Origin: Eucalyptus grandis
Lineage: Eukaryota > Streptophyta > Magnoliopsida > Myrtales > Myrtaceae
Direction: 5' to 3'
DNA: 64,000 nt
Assembly (NCBI RefSeq): GCF_016545825.1
Contig: NC_052619.1
Location: 29,179,803 to 29,243,802 of the forward strand
The notes under the pieces were generated by a model. The model was not told where the DNA came from, searched no databases, and was given only the letters and a program-made list of their open reading frames with translations. A program made the translations under genes and the position numbers. This document shows, in pieces, positions 12,637-25,439 of this stretch. Positions within the stretch are counted from its first letter, which is position 1, and every line of letters starts with the position of its first letter.

Positions 12637-13380
12637 GGAAGACCCGATTCAGCACATGTAAAGGAAAGCCTAATGCTATTGTGTTGGAATCAAATAATCT
12701 CAACTTAGACGATCTTGTATTCGAATTGGGCTTAGTTTAGGTAATAACCCAGTTCAGACTTCGATCAAACGCTTCGAGCTTGACCCGTGAAGGAGCGGGG
12801 ATGTATTCCGGTAAGGGGCGAACAATAAGGCAAGCATTGGACGCAATAGATACTGTGGGAGCGCCACGGAGCCATTGGGGCTGGTCGGACGATGTAGCGA
12901 CGATTTTAGATCACAAAAAACCACCACGGAAGCATACTGAACATGTCCGGCAAGCACTGGACGCAATAGATACTGCAATAAAGATTTAGACAGCGGTGAC
13001 ACGATGGGTGTTGACGAAACGCTATGGATGCACTACTGGGAGGCCTGGAGATGATCGGGCAGCAAGGCAGTGGCGCGGCGTTGATTGAACAGGAATGGCA
13101 AGGCTGCAGTTTCGCTCAACGAACATTTCGGACTAGACGTGTCGTTGGTATGGCCTCCATAGCTCGCTGGGAGACTGAGGATACATTAAAAGCTTCCGGA
13201 AACCTCTGCGGGAGTTCACCCAGGACACCTAGAAGAGCTGCGATCGTGGTTCTCCCAGTCCAGGTGGAAGGCCGATGATGTCGGGGCAGCGATGAAGGCT
13301 TGGCACGAGATGCGGCTATAGTGTTGCAGCAGTAGTAAGGTCTGGCAAGCAAATATCGTGGAGACCGAATCGTGAATATT
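12637..13380 (+). other. Unidentified tail replacing DUF594 in copy 2
   Basis: I do not recognise a protein on either strand. The segment is more GC-rich than its surroundings and contains a 20-25 bp direct repeat around GCACTGGACGCAATAGATAC (near 12835 and 12955). It resembles 42241-42900 downstream of copy 3 along most of its length. It was therefore joined to the gene before those two units duplicated. Open stretches exist on both strands, but none is shared intact by the two copies. Confidence 0.45.
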
Positions 13381-14907
13381 GCCCGAAGGATCTGATCAAT
13401 TGTTCTGGACAATAAACATCAGACAAAAACATGCTTAATTTTGACTCCAACGAAAGGACTTTTCTCTACCCAATAGACATCTTGAACATCACAAATCGTA
13501 TAATTTCCTTTTGGGCAAGCAATGATAAGCGAGAATGTAATTACTTCTAAATTGTTTAGTCTCTTCTGAATGATTAATTTTTAACTCAATTGATGATATG
13601 AGTTGAATTTAAATGAGCTTACGTATTGCAAACTTAGGAAGATATCCGTTAGAAAATAGGCTGTTATTGGCAGGGTTTGATGAATGAGGAACTATGAAAG
13701 ATAAATCGTTCTTTCAGGAATCCTCGAAGTTAGGCTAGGAGTTCTCTGCCTCTTCTTGAGGCCATGCACGTTAGGGTCAATCACTGAACAAATCCCTTGG
13801 TGCCATTTTTGTTGCTCCATGAACTCTGATAGTCCGTTTGAAATTTTAAAGGCAACAATCAGGTTGAAACTCAAGTAATTACATATGGATATGCAAATCA
13901 AATTGAGATAGGGCCGATTTGACAAATAAAAGCATCAATCAGCCAAACGTGATAAGTATTCTCTATTCATGAAATACTTTTCTTCTACCATTCGATGCAT
14001 GAGATACCTTAATTGTGTTTATTGGTTTTTCTTTTCTATATTTTATTATAAAGTAAAGAATTATCTTAAATATTAAATTATATCACGAGTTTGAGCCATG
14101 TATGATATGTCAAGGATTCTTCGGTTTGTTCAAAATCAGGCGTGCCCATTAATCCAAAGCAAATGTGGATTTGCTTTGGGCCTGGTTAGTGTTGGAGATG
14201 GTTTCTCCAAGGTTTGACCAAAAAAGAGAAATCTGATTAAAAGCTCCACTGGACGCTGCCACTACAGGACAAAATAAGGGGCACACATATTTTATAAATA
14301 TTTATGTTTATTTTATGGGTTTAGAGAAGTCTCTTTAGGAGAAAGAAACAAAAAAGGCAAGGGTTTTGCTTTTATTTCTCTCTCCTGATGAAGCGCACAA
14401 GGATTTCCAAGTAAAAGGACGAAAAGCGAAGACAGAAAGGGCACGCACGGTGGCGCCCTCATCGATCGCATGGAGGAGTTTTGAACACGGTAGAATTCGT
14501 GTTGTGAATTTTACATCCAATTGACTGCAGGAAATACTTGAACTCGTGAGTATTGTGATTCTGATTCTCCCTTTAGAATGGATCATTGGTTATTGACTCT
14601 CCTTACAAAATAGGTACTAACAATTGGAGCAAAATATATAAATCTCTTATGTCATTATTGCTTGTTATTTATTTCTTTGGTGATTTTTTATTGATTTGAT
14701 TGCTAGATTTTGTTGATTTTCACTTTAATTTTACAACATCAACATCTACATATACATGTACAAGCAAGGAACCATCTCAACATGTACAAATACATGTAAA
14801 AACACGGAATCTTCTCAACATGTACATATATATATCCTACTATTCCTCCGATAGATTTTTCGTACCCAATATTATATTAGAGAAGGTCGATAAAATTAAG
14901 CAAAAAC
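13381..14907 (+). promoter_or_regulatory. Inter-unit spacer and upstream region of copy 3, TATA at 14293-14300
   Basis: The first part is the conserved 3' flank of the unit. The second part is the conserved upstream block with TATAAATA at 14293-14300. Short direct repeats of ACATGTACA and ATACATGTA lie near 14750-14830, with counterparts at 11450-11520. No coding gene is seen. Confidence 0.5.
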
Positions 14908-15434
14908 ATGGCATTGAGTTTCATGTGAAAGCTATGGAGCAAATAAAATATTCAAGATTTCGTCATATTAAGCATTTTGTTTTAGGTCCTCCTCACTTTA
15001 TTTGCACCCCTTAGAAAGAAAACAACGAGCCACTGCATAGTTTTCCTCTATTAGTTGGCCTATTTGATGGCTGAGTGGTAGTTGCATTCGCAATTGGACT
15101 CATCTCTTATAACCAAGGCAATTCATTCTCTTATGCAATTGAAGTAGATGGAACACTTCAAGCATTTTGTGCCTCATTTCTTTTTTTATACCTTGGTGGT
15201 CTAGACACCATCACTGCCTTCTCTTCGGAGGACAATTCGCTTTGAAGCTTCCATCTACTTAGTTTCATCTTCCAAGCCGGTGCCACCATGTATGTATTTG
15301 TGAAGATATTTTCTAATGACAAGTTATTGATGATCTCAACGATACCGGTTTTTCTTTTTAGGGTCATAAAGAATGCAGAGAGGTCACTCGCACTTTATCT
15401 ATCAATGACTTTATCTATCAAGCTTCCTGAGGTT
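14908..15434 (+). pseudogene. DUF4220-like pseudogene copy 3, first part (split by copia 2)
   Basis: The start at 14908 gives MALSFM, then a stop. The downstream sequence reads AFAIGLISYNQGNSFSYAIE, LYLGGLDTITAFSSED, FHLLSFIFQAGATMYVFVKI and NDKLLMISTIPVFLF, the clearest DUF4220 block in the window. It stops at the target duplication GAAGG (15435-15439), where copia element 2 is inserted. The gene continues at 41719. Confidence 0.75.
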
Positions 15435-15439
15435 GAAGG

Positions 15440-15859
15440 TGATGGATTATGAGATGGGCTTAAGGTCCGTCCGCCCATGTTGGGCCTAAAAGCTCGGCCC
15501 ACGGGAATAAGGCTCGTGAATGGGAGAAGGTATAAAAGGGAGGAGAGAGAGAGAGAGAAGACACCGGTTGGAAAAACAGACATACGTACGCTTTTCTCCC
15601 GCGCGCGTTCTCTCTCTCCAAAAGACAAAAAGAACAGTAAGGCAAACAGCACTGTCTTCCCTTCAATTGACATCATTAGATTAGTCTTTTTTCCTCTTCT
15701 TCAGCATCGGTGTCTAATCTGTGGCTAACAAGGTACGCTCGACTCCGTAGTGTGCTTTACGATCGGTGATACGTGTTTTCCTGGGCTTCGTCTTCCGTAT
15801 TGATTTAGGGGTTCGATTTAGTGTCGAATCCATTTTTCGGGGATCCGTTATTCCCAACA
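15440..15859 (+). repeat. 5' LTR of copia element 2, TATA at 15531
   Basis: 420 bp from TGATGGATT to CCCAACA. A TATAAAAG box lies at 15531-15538, followed by a GA-rich tract. The last 77 bp (15783-15859) align without gaps to 41637-41713. Confidence 0.85.
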
Positions 15860-15860
15860 T

Positions 15861-15873
15861 TGATATCAGAGCC
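15861..15873 (+). other. Primer-binding site of copia element 2
   Basis: TGATATCAGAGCC starts two bases after the LTR. It matches the initiator-Met tRNA complement with one change (A for G at the third base). Confidence 0.75.
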
Positions 15874-16019
15874 CTAGTTCACGTTTTCCCGATCAATTTG
15901 ATGTTTTTTGATTGATTTTTCGCAAAAAATTTTCAGCCGTACGGATCGGGGCGAGAAATCCCGACACCCGAGCGTTATTCGGCCATTTTTCTGAGTTTTC
16001 GTAAGTCGAAATCGTTTTA

Positions 16020-16680
16020 TGAATACATGGGGAGAAAGGCAACGTCGAGATGAGTTCAGCGACATATCGCACGCCGCCGTACGACACCGCACGCGCCCAC
16101 ACGCGCGGCCAGAAGCCTCTGCGCGTGGGCGCGACGCGCCCGAAGCACCGGCTATGGCCGGCGCGTGCGCCACACGCGCCGGTGACGAACCGGCACGTGC
16201 GCACCGGCGACCGGCGAAACGGCACGCATCGGTCGGCGAACCGACATGTGCCGACGTCACCCGATGACATCATCGTGACGTCACCTAACGGTTGATAACC
16301 GTCGGATGACGCGTCATTGCCGACGACGGTTGGCCGGCGGCGACTCGACCCGACAGCGACCGACCCGACCCGATCAGCCCGGGCGCATGTCGCACACGTG
16401 CAGGCTGACGTCGCGTGACGCAGCACGCTCACGCACGAGGCACGTGCCGGATGACGTCGCGTGACGCCGCACGCTCACGCGCGAGGCACGTGCTGGATGA
16501 TGTCTGCGTGACGTCAGCCAGCGCACGCGTGCGGCACGTGCGGTCGGTTCGTCCGACCGGCATGGCCGGTACGACCGGCCCGACCGGTCAGTCCGGTCCT
16601 CCGACCCGCGCGCCCGTTGACCCGACCCGTTGACCGTTTTCCCTGTCGTTGACCTGTTGACCGACGATCGTTGACCCGAA
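16020..16680 (+). promoter_or_regulatory. GC-rich leader with G-box and TGACGTCA cluster
   Basis: This is a very GC-rich block in the leader of copia 2, sharply different from the AT-rich surroundings. CACGTG occurs at 16194, 16395, 16441, 16487 and 16535. The last four are spaced 46, 46 and 48 bases apart, so they form tandem units. TGACGTCA occurs at 16276 and 16509, and TGACGTCG at 16406 and 16452. ACGT-core sites of this kind are known targets of plant bZIP and bHLH factors. Transcriptional activity is inferred, not shown. Confidence 0.5.
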
Positions 16681-16849
16681 AAAAGAATTTGTTTCTTTTT
16701 CAATCATGCCTATGTGGGTTATGAGTAATCCACTTTTAATTCTGCATTTGTTGCATGAATTTTTGGAAAATTATGTATTTTCCCTTATATTTATTATGGA
16801 TTATAAGTGATCCATTTTTAGTTCTGCATTTGTTGCAGAAACTGTGATG

Positions 16850-18050
16850 CGTTATGTAAGGATACCTGCAATCCCGAGAACGGACGAGGGAAATGCAAGA
16901 CTTAAAAGGCTGATGTCAGAATTAGCTAATTATCGGTGGCATGATGGTGATTTAGTATCACATGTGATCAGGGTCAATTAGATGATACAAGAAATCATCT
17001 AGAATGGTTATCTTATGCCGGATTTTGAGAAGGTGCCGGCTTTGATGAACACTCTTCCACCTGAATGGCAAGCAGTGTTGGATCGGCTATGGGAGGTCAA
17101 CGAGGTCCCGGGTTATAGGAGGCTGGTGGAAGCTTTTGTAAGAGAGCACTATAGGATTGAGTTGGCCAAAAAATTCAACCCTTAGATTGAGCGCCACATG
17201 GCGTAGAGTAAATGCGCCTTGGTAGCGACATGAATGCTCTCCAAAAGTTTTTCCATGGTTAGCAAATGTGCCTTCAAATTTCTAAGATATTATGGCTGAT
17301 AGATTAGAAGGGACATTCCCTATTTATTTCTTTGATTAATTATGTAATGTTTACTACCTGATTGTTGTTGATGTGGCAACCGATATGTTAGTTGTATCAT
17401 GTGAAAGCATTGTTATTTTATTGGATGTTAAGATTTTATTTGCTTTCTGTTATTGCTGGTTGCTGTGGGTAATTAGCTGTGGGTAGTAATAGAAGTTTTT
17501 GTAACTTCATAGAATTTATTTGCATAAGACAATTATATTAATAATAATTTTGAGTTAGGATTTTGGAGGATGATTGGAAACATAGTGACCTTTTGATTCT
17601 AAAGCCTTACTTGAAATTATTCATTAATATGATGGGCCTATGCAAATAGGGATGCATAAATGATATGTATTAATTATTCGTGCATATAAGTCTGATGTGT
17701 TCAGAACGATGGTTCAGCAACTAAGAATGTAATTGCTGATATGAACGGCATCAATTGTGAAATATTGAATATGAAGATTTAATATGTGTTGAAAAAGCAA
17801 GAAGCACTAGAAGCTCTTGACCATGTTATGGAAGATCTTGAAGATGCTATGCGCCACCTTGAGCTGGTAGAGGACCGCTTGACGGCATGTGAGCCGAAAA
17901 TAGATATCGGCAATGCTGGTTCTAGCTCATAAAGGGTTTTGAGCTCTAAGCGCAAACATATTGATTCGTTCAATACGTGTAATGCAAAGGATCAAGTCCT
18001 TATTGCAAGAAATCAAGAATTAACCAACAAGAGAGAGGAAAACGTCCTCA
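16850..18050 (+). pseudogene. Copia 2 gag region, badly decayed
   Basis: Fragments only. At 16852-17180 one reads RYVRIPAIPR, then LMSELANYRWHDGDLVSHVIR and LPPEWQAVLDRLWE, similar in style to copia Gag. At about 17785-17930 a helical stretch reads EALEALDHVMEDLEDAMRHLELVEDRL. Stops are frequent. Between them (17190-17780) lies AT-rich sequence with no recognisable coding. Confidence 0.4.
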
Positions 18051-18051
18051 A

Positions 18052-21000
18052 GTGAAGAAAATGTCAAGGGTGAGATGTTATAATTGTGACAAAAAAGGTC
18101 ACTATGCTTGCAACTGTTGTGAGTCAAAAAAAAAAAAAGTCAACACCTCTTGTACATTTGAGAACTTTGCTTATGTGTCAAGTTCTGCATTATTGGCTGA
18201 ATCCAATCTTTTGTGGACTGTAGATTCAGAAGCAACAGACCATAGAGGGAAGGATAGAGAATCCTTCGTGGAATTCTGACGAGTACTAACTGGAACTGAG
18301 TGGATCCATATGGGAAACAACTCTAGAGCTGATGTAAAGGAATTGGCACCGACCAATTGAACATGAGTGGTGGACGCACCTTGATGTTCTATATGCTCCA
18401 GAGATTCGTCGAAATTTTGTGTCTGTTTTTGATGTTGGTTAAGCTTGGTTTTGGTATGAACTTCCATAATAAATGTGTAGATTTGTGTTTAGATACAAAC
18501 TACTATGGTTGTGGTCACTTACTGAATGGTTTTATTGTACTAAATATTGACTGTGATGATGTCAATATGTTATTCCCTTGTTTCACGTCTTCTACCTTAT
18601 ATGATAATGATGTGAATATGGTGGCATGCTAGACTTGGTCATATGGGCCAACAACATATGAATAGACTAGCCAAAGAGGGCTTGTTGAGCAATATTGAAA
18701 AAGTCGATTTGTCCATAAGTAAGCATTGCCTAGTAGGGAAAATGACAAGGAAACCATTTGGAAAAGGTAAAAGAGCTGAATTTTCTCTGCATTTAATCCA
18801 TTTAGGCGTCTGTGGTCCAATGAATGTGAGAGGAAGGCAATGGGCTATTTATTTCATCACTTTTTTTTTTATAGATGATTATACTCGAGTCGGATATGTC
18901 TATTTGATTTCTCATAAATCTAAAGCATAAGTTGTTTCAGAAAGTTTATGAACCTGGCAGAAAATCAATTAGCCAAAAAAATAAAGGTATTTAGATCCGA
19001 TCGAGGTTGAGAATATTTATCTGATAAGTTCAGAAAATCATGTGATGAAAAAGGAATAGAAAGATAATTGTCTATTCCATATACTCCTCAACAAAATAGT
19101 GTTGCAGAGAGAATAAACAGAACCCTACTAGAGTTGTTAGGTCCAAGATGGCGCATGCTAACTTACCTATCACTTTTTTGGAGTGATGCGTTGTTAACTA
19201 CTGCCAATATACTTAACCGGATGCCTTTCAAATCAGTTATTTCCACTTCATACGAGTTATGGATAGTTAGAAAACCGTACTTAAGCTTTCTTAAGCCATG
19301 GGGTTGTGCTGCCTATATTCATGAGTCCTCTCACAAGTTTGGGAAATTGGGTCCCAAAGAAAATAAGAGTATTTTCATGAGATATTGCGAACACTCAAAA
19401 TGGTATGTGTTCATAAGTAAGCAGGAAAGTGGGAGTATAACTGAATTTGAATCACGGGATGTCACATCCTTAGTGGATGAATTTTTTAAGAGGGGCAAAA
19501 TAGGGAAAATTACTCCCTATTTGAAACCTTGGATCAAGATAATGATGTCAGTGGAGTTCGTCCAAGTGGGAGTAGTATGAGATGTGATGAATTGAATTCA
19601 ACTCATTCTCAATTGCAACCACCTGATGTGACGACATCATCATTACCTAATCCAAGTGGGAGCATGATGGGGAATGATGTGCTAAGTGTACAATCTTCCA
19701 TACGATGAACAAGTTGCCAAAGTATTCCCTGTCGATGTTTTGACATTGAAAGGGAAACTTTTATGGTTGCTCCACAAGATAAGGATGAGCCAAGAAATAT
19801 TAATGAGGTTCTGAATTGCTCTAATAAAGAAAAATTGATTCATGCAATGAAAGAGGAAATGGAGTCAATGAAATCAACCCAAGTCTGGGAACTGGTTGAT
19901 CTTCCAAAAGGACACAAAGCTATTGGGAACGAGTGGGTTTTCAAAATAAAGAGAAAGGCTAATGGCTCGATAGAAAGGCATAAGGCTCGCCTTGTGGCGA
20001 AGGGGTATAATCAACAGGAAGAAATTGATTATGAAGATACATTTTCTCCTGTAGTGAGATTTACCTCGTTTCGCATTATTCTAACAATAATGGCAAGTAT
20101 GGATCTTGAGTTACATTAAATGGATGTAAAGACTGCTTTCCTCAATGGAGAATTAGAGGAAGGAACATATATGGAACAACCTGCTGGTTTCATAGTGAAA
20201 GGCCAGGAAGAAAAGGTATATCAACTTTGGGGGTCGATATATGGGCTTAAGCAATCATCAAGACAATGGTATATACGTTTTCATAATGCCATAATGGCAT
20301 ATGAGTTTACAATGATTGATGAGGATCATTGTGTATATATCAAAAGATCCAAGGATCAATTTGTGATCATATCATTATATGTTGATGATATACTGATTGC
20401 CGGAAGCAATATGGAGTTGGTTAATACTGTCAAGAGATGGTTGTCTTCTAACTTTGAAATGAAGGATATGGGTAAGGCTACATACATTCTTGGAGTTAAG
20501 ATTTCAAGAGATTGTTTGAAGAGATCGTTGTCTCTTTCGCAAGAAACATATATAAATAATGTTCTTGAACGATTTCGTATGCAAGACTATAAACCCATAG
20601 ACACTCCTATTGCAAAAGGTGAAGGATTGAGCCATAGACTGTGTCCAAGGACTCCACAAGAGAAGGAACAAATGAAACATGTTCCTTATGCTAGTGATGT
20701 TGGAAGCTTGATGTACGTTATGATGTGTACAAGACTTGACGTATGTTTTACAGTTGGAATTGTGAGTAGATACCAATCCAATCCAGGTCCAGCACAATGG
20801 AAAGCCGTTAAATGAATACTAAGGTATCTAAAGGGAACTGCTGATTATACGCTAAGTTATTATGGGAAGGATCTGCGATTCTAAGGCTATTCTGATGCTG
20901 ATTGGAGAGGAGATTTAAATTAAAGAAAATCTACCTCTGGATTTGTTTTCTTACCGAATAATGGGACCATATGTTGGAGCAGTAAAAAACAAAATATGTA

Positions 21001-21352
21001 TAGCCTTGTCCACAATGGAAACTGAGTTCGTGGCATTATCAGCAGCAATAAAAGAAGATGTTTGGCTTAAGAGATTGTTAGATCATTTAAATGTTATTTG
21101 AAGTGCTGCAGATTCATTGTTGGTTAACTGTGATAGCCAAGCAGTGAAAGCGTACACCAAAGATCCAAAATATCATGGCAAGACCAAACATATAGATACC
21201 AATTATACTTTCGTCAATGATATGATTACACAAAAAGATGTGAACTTAGAGTACATACTACGCATAGAATGGTAGCAGATCCTATGACAAAACCAATACA
21301 TAGAGATGTGTTTTGTGGCCATATGAAATCTCTAGGATTGTGTAGAGGCTGA
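18052..21352 (+). pseudogene. Copia 2 pol: zinc knuckle, protease, integrase, RT, RNase H
   Basis: The CCHC knuckle CYNCDKKGHYACNC (about 18075) is followed by the protease site, read as WTVDSEATDH. The usual D-S-G glycine is replaced by Glu. The GAG-pre-integrase segment HMGQQHMNRLAKEGLL follows at 18640, then integrase with FIDDYTRVGYVYLI (18870) and IPYTPQQNSVAERINR (19075). The RT reads [20 protein letters not shown] (19978), MDVKTAFLNGELEEG (20120) and LYVDDILIAGSN (20377), so the YVDD box is intact. The RNase H end reads MVADPMTKPIHRDVF, closing at 21352. The reading frame breaks several times, including a stop at 20117 between RT blocks. The element is not autonomous now. Confidence 0.9.
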
Positions 21353-22191
21353 TGTACTGAATATTGTAATTTCCCTAAGTGTTCACATTTGATGAATTTG
21401 TGTTTTCATCATTAATGCCTATGAATCTTTGTTTGATCTTTATGCATCTTAATGCTTAGTGCATTACTTTAAGTTGAGGAGTATGTCGGACAGATATAAG
21501 ATTAGCCCACTCACACGGGTAATCGCTTCTATTTACTGTGTGATAAATAGAGATGAGACTGTTTTTAAGCTTATTATCTAGGTGATAATTGATAGCTCAA
21601 GCTTAAAACACGTATGTCGCCTTAACTAGGTGTTAAGATGAGGACATAATACTTACTATGTCCGAAAGTAAAATACTCCACATGTTTTACTTTATCTGTC
21701 TAAGATGCCAGATGTGAGTTCTGATAAATTTTGTGAATGAGTAGATACGTGAACTCAAGTTAGACATTGGGTATGTCTGAACTATCATCTGTACAGTATT
21801 GAAAGGTGTAGACATACGCTCCATGGGAAATGAGTTAATACCGTAATACGTATTTCATATTACGTATGCATGAGACAACCAATAAGAGTGGCAAAAGTTT
21901 GATCTCAATTTTTATGTCGTGTGAGACTCTTGAGGAAGAGAGTTCCTCAATTTCTTAGTCCCCTCATGACTCTTACTTATTCTCAAGATTTCTATTTAGT
22001 GTTTGCTATCTTAGGATGTTGCCAATGGTCATGAGTGATTCGATCTAATGGGGCATTTCTAGAAAAACAAGCTGAACTGAAATTGAGAGTTTGAAGGAAA
22101 GAGGAAGATCGAATTTGGAGAATTACATTATAGTTTTGTATTCACCGGTTAACCAATTATGACTGTCTTTGGGATAATCATAATTGTGAAT

Positions 22192-22194
<3 letters not shown>
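21353..22194 (+). other. Long 3' untranslated part of copia element 2
   Basis: About 840 bp with no coding potential between the RNase H stop and the AT tract. The normal end of the element (polypurine tract and most of the 3' LTR) is missing. It was lost where the later insertions now lie. Confidence 0.55.

Positions 22195-22233
<39 letters not shown>
22195..22233. repeat. (AT)n tract, left part of the insertion hot spot
   Basis: 39 bp of alternating AT directly before the Tat/Ogre LTR. Its continuation is at 35268-35307, beyond the element. The 5-bp target duplication ATATA lies within it. Confidence 0.85.
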
Positions 22234-22237
<4 letters not shown>

Positions 22238-22937
22238 GCGACCTACCCTTGGGGGGAGGGGGCAGGTTTAGGGGTATTGCCTAAAGGACAAGCCTAAGGC
22301 CCATGATTAGGCGTGGACTCTCCCAAGCTCATACCCCACGTGACGTTGGGATGTTTTTTAGAATTTTGCACAAATGGAGTCGCCACTAGCCTATTGGGGT
22401 CAGCTAGAAACCAAGTGAGGCATGGGAGTGTACCTCACTTCCTACACAACCGGAGAATCTAGGGTCGGGAACTTAATTACACTAATTGACTAATTAGTGC
22501 CCTTTCAGTACCTAATCTTGTTCATTTTAACAAAATGATTTTCATCAGGCAGTTTAGATCGATTTCATACCTATCCACTACCATAGGAGGTGAGCATGTA
22601 GGTGCACAATCAATAAAGTAATAATTATATCTATCAAGATCCTATTTGCCCTAAAATTAAACACGTGCAAATTAAACATAAAACACGCAAAATAAACATA
22701 CGATAAAAACAACATACAAGAAAACAAAGGCTTAATTACACTAAAGCGGCAATACACAGCAATTCCTAACCAAACTCTATCATTTTTGGATTTTCGAAAT
22801 TTTTAATTTAATTTATTTAATTTTTAATATATATTTAATATTTAATATTATTATACTTCAATAAAATGGGTTCGGACCGGGTAAACCCAATCCGACCCAC
22901 AGGCCCAACCCAAACCCGGATCCAACACCTTTGGGTT

Positions 22938-22980
<43 letters not shown>

Positions 22981-24706
22981 CATTTTTCTTTTACATCCCT
23001 TTTTTTTAAAGATTTTTTTGTTATTATTTTTTTTTATTTTTTCCTCACTTCATCCTTTCCCCGCACGTTCTGCCCGGCTGTCCTTCCCGAGGCCAGCTTT
23101 TGCCGTTTTTAGTTTTCTATTTTTTATTTATTTTGCTTCTCTTTTTTTCTGATTTTTCTTGGTTTTTCTTTTCCCTTTTTTTTTAATTTCTTTTAATTCT
23201 TTTCTATTTTGTCTTTTTCCGCTGCACTCCTTTCTCTGCGTTCCTCCTTCCCAAAGCAAATTTTTGCTTTCTTTTTCCATATTTTGTTTTACTTTTTTAC
23301 TTTTTCTATATTTTACCTTTTCTTTTGTTTTTTTCTTTCATTTTTTTCCCTTTGGTCTTCTTCTCCTTCGTGCTTGCCCACTGCACGTCCGAAACTTCCC
23401 TTCCCAAAACATGGCCTCATCGAGACTTAGCCGAACAACAACGCAGCCCGGAACAACCGGGTGACCTTTCCACCGCCGGCCACTAGTTGGCCGGAGATCA
23501 TCACCATCATCGGCCGAGCATACTCTCCTCGGCCGAACACCGAACAAGCAACAACGACGTAGCAAACGACCACATGACCGATGCCCAAGGTCACCCATCA
23601 CCACCGGAACATCACAATAGAGCGCGACACGCTCGGATAACTTGATTTCAGTCAAAGACAAAGCCATGGAGACTGGATCTCGTTGTGGCGTTCTATCAAA
23701 CAGGTGGAGGGCGCTCCCGAATCATGTGTTTCTAGCTCAACTAGGACTCGAACCCAAACCGAGACTCTCACCAACAAATAATAAGACATACAGCAACCAA
23801 AGAGGGAGTGGACAGGGCCGGAGTTCACACAAACCATTTGAACGCAAACTCCGGCCCGGGATGCACAGAACCGGGTGAAAACAGGGCGCAAAGAGGACAT
23901 ACCGGATCCAATTTGAGGACGTTGGTCGAGGGATAGTCAAGCGGGCCTCGCGTGCAGCTGAGGCAACGGCTAAGGCGACAGCTAAAGCTCCCTTCCTCTC
24001 CCTTAGTCACTTCCTCGCTCGGACTCCTCCTCTCTCTCTCTCTCTCTCTCTGTGCTTTGTCTCGGCTTCGTCTTCGGCCTCTCGCCCCTCCCGGTTTAGA
24101 CGGCGGGCAACAAGCTTGACGGCTCGAGCCTCCGGCAACGGCTAGCTGCTCCCTCGAGCTTCCCTCCTCCCTCCGATTCCTCTCCTCTGTTTCTCCCCAT
24201 TTCTCTCTCGCGCTCCTCTCCCCCGGTCTTATACTTCTGTCCTTTCTTTTTCTGCAGGTATTCCGAGCAAAGACCTCCTGCCGTGCCAGCTGGTCGATCG
24301 GTCTACTTCCCCGACTCGTGGATCGCGCCAAACCTTGATCTTCTTGCTCTCGCTATGCCGCCGCAACTTCGCTACTCTGTTTTCTCTTCTTGCGGTGTCT
24401 TTTCAGTGAAGACCAACAGGAGGGGGGAAGAAAGCTGGCATGAGCCGAGCCAAGCCGAGGAGAAAGAAGAGGAAGATGGGCCGTGCGTGGGCCACGCGAG
24501 GGAGAAAAGAAGATGGGCCGCACAGGGGCCTGTGCATGGGGGAAAAAGAAAGAGAGAATGGAGTTTCTTGTTTTCGTTTTTTTTTTTAAATTACTTAATT
24601 TTTTTGTATTTTCTTTTGTTTTGTTGTTGTTTTTTTTTTAATGGCTAATTCCTAATCTTGTACACAATTAAGTTTTAAGTAAAATAGTAAAATTTAGGTG
24701 TCAACA
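22234..24706 (-). repeat. 3' LTR of the Tat/Ogre-type element
   Basis: 2473 bp. Without the nested 886-bp element and its 9-bp duplication, the other LTR is 2476 bp and nearly identical. It includes an (AT)n run near 22939-22977, T-rich tracts and a (CT)n run near 24030. Small open frames here are by-products of low-complexity sequence. Confidence 0.85.
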
Positions 24707-24719
24707 GCTGCTCCTCTTT
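24707..24719 (-). other. Polypurine tract of the Tat/Ogre-type element
   Basis: On the - strand this reads AAAGAGGAGCAGC, directly next to the 3' LTR. Confidence 0.65.
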
Positions 24720-24854
24720 GAATGGGAGCTCGAAGAGGTTCCTTTCAAAGACAAAAGACACCTAAATTATTTTGAGACAGACCCAGGTGCATAGGCACGT
24801 ATTAGGTCGATGGAAAGAACTCATAACTATGGAAGAGCGTCTTGTCAATAAGAG

Positions 24855-25430
24855 GAAGAAAGACTCCGGGCTACAAAGCTCTTCGGGCTACGAAGCTCAC
24901 CGTGTCATAAGAAGAATGACTCCGGGCTACAAAGCTCACCGGGCTGCAAAAGCTCTCCGGGCTACAAAGCTCACCGTGTCATAGGAAGAAGGACTTCGGG
25001 CTATAAAGCTCTCCGGGCTACGAAGCTCACCGTGTCATAGAAAGAAGGACTCCGGGCTACAAAGCTCTCTGGGCTACAAAAGCTCTCTAGGCTATAAAGC
25101 TCACCGTGTCATAGGAAGAAGGACTCCGGGCTACAAAGCTCATCAGGCTACAAAAGGTCTCCGGGCTACGAAGCTCACCGTGTCATAAGAAGGACTCCGG
25201 GCTACAAAGCTCTCTGGGCTACAAAAGCTCTCCGGGCTACAAAGCTCACCGTGTCATAGGAAGAAGGACTCCGGGCTACAAAGCTCACCGGGCTACAAAA
25301 GCTCTCAGGGCTACAAAGCTCACCGTGTCATAGGAAGAAGGACTCCGGGCTACAAAGCTCACCGTGTCATAGGAAGAAGGACTCCGGGCTACAAAGCTCA
25401 CCGTGTCATAGGAAAGGGATTGAAGGACTG
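24855..25430. repeat. Tandem array A, 39-bp unit
   Basis: The unit is built on ACTCCGGGCTACAAAGCTC, CACCGTGTCATAGGAAGAAGG. Consecutive starts at 25342 and 25381 give a 39-bp period at the cleanest end. Elsewhere, shortened units with only GGGCTACAAAGCTC are interleaved. Confidence 0.85.
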
Positions 25431-25439
25431 AGGTCTCAT

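Noticed and set aside
15874..16703. Arg/Ala-rich open frames on both strands
   Set aside because: The region is a GC-rich tandem repeat in a retrotransposon leader, with no stop codons by composition and no domain.
23159..24648. Open frames in the Tat/Ogre LTRs, repeated at 33714-35216
   Set aside because: T-rich, CT-rich and GA-rich LTR sequence. The two copies differ by indels that do not preserve frame.
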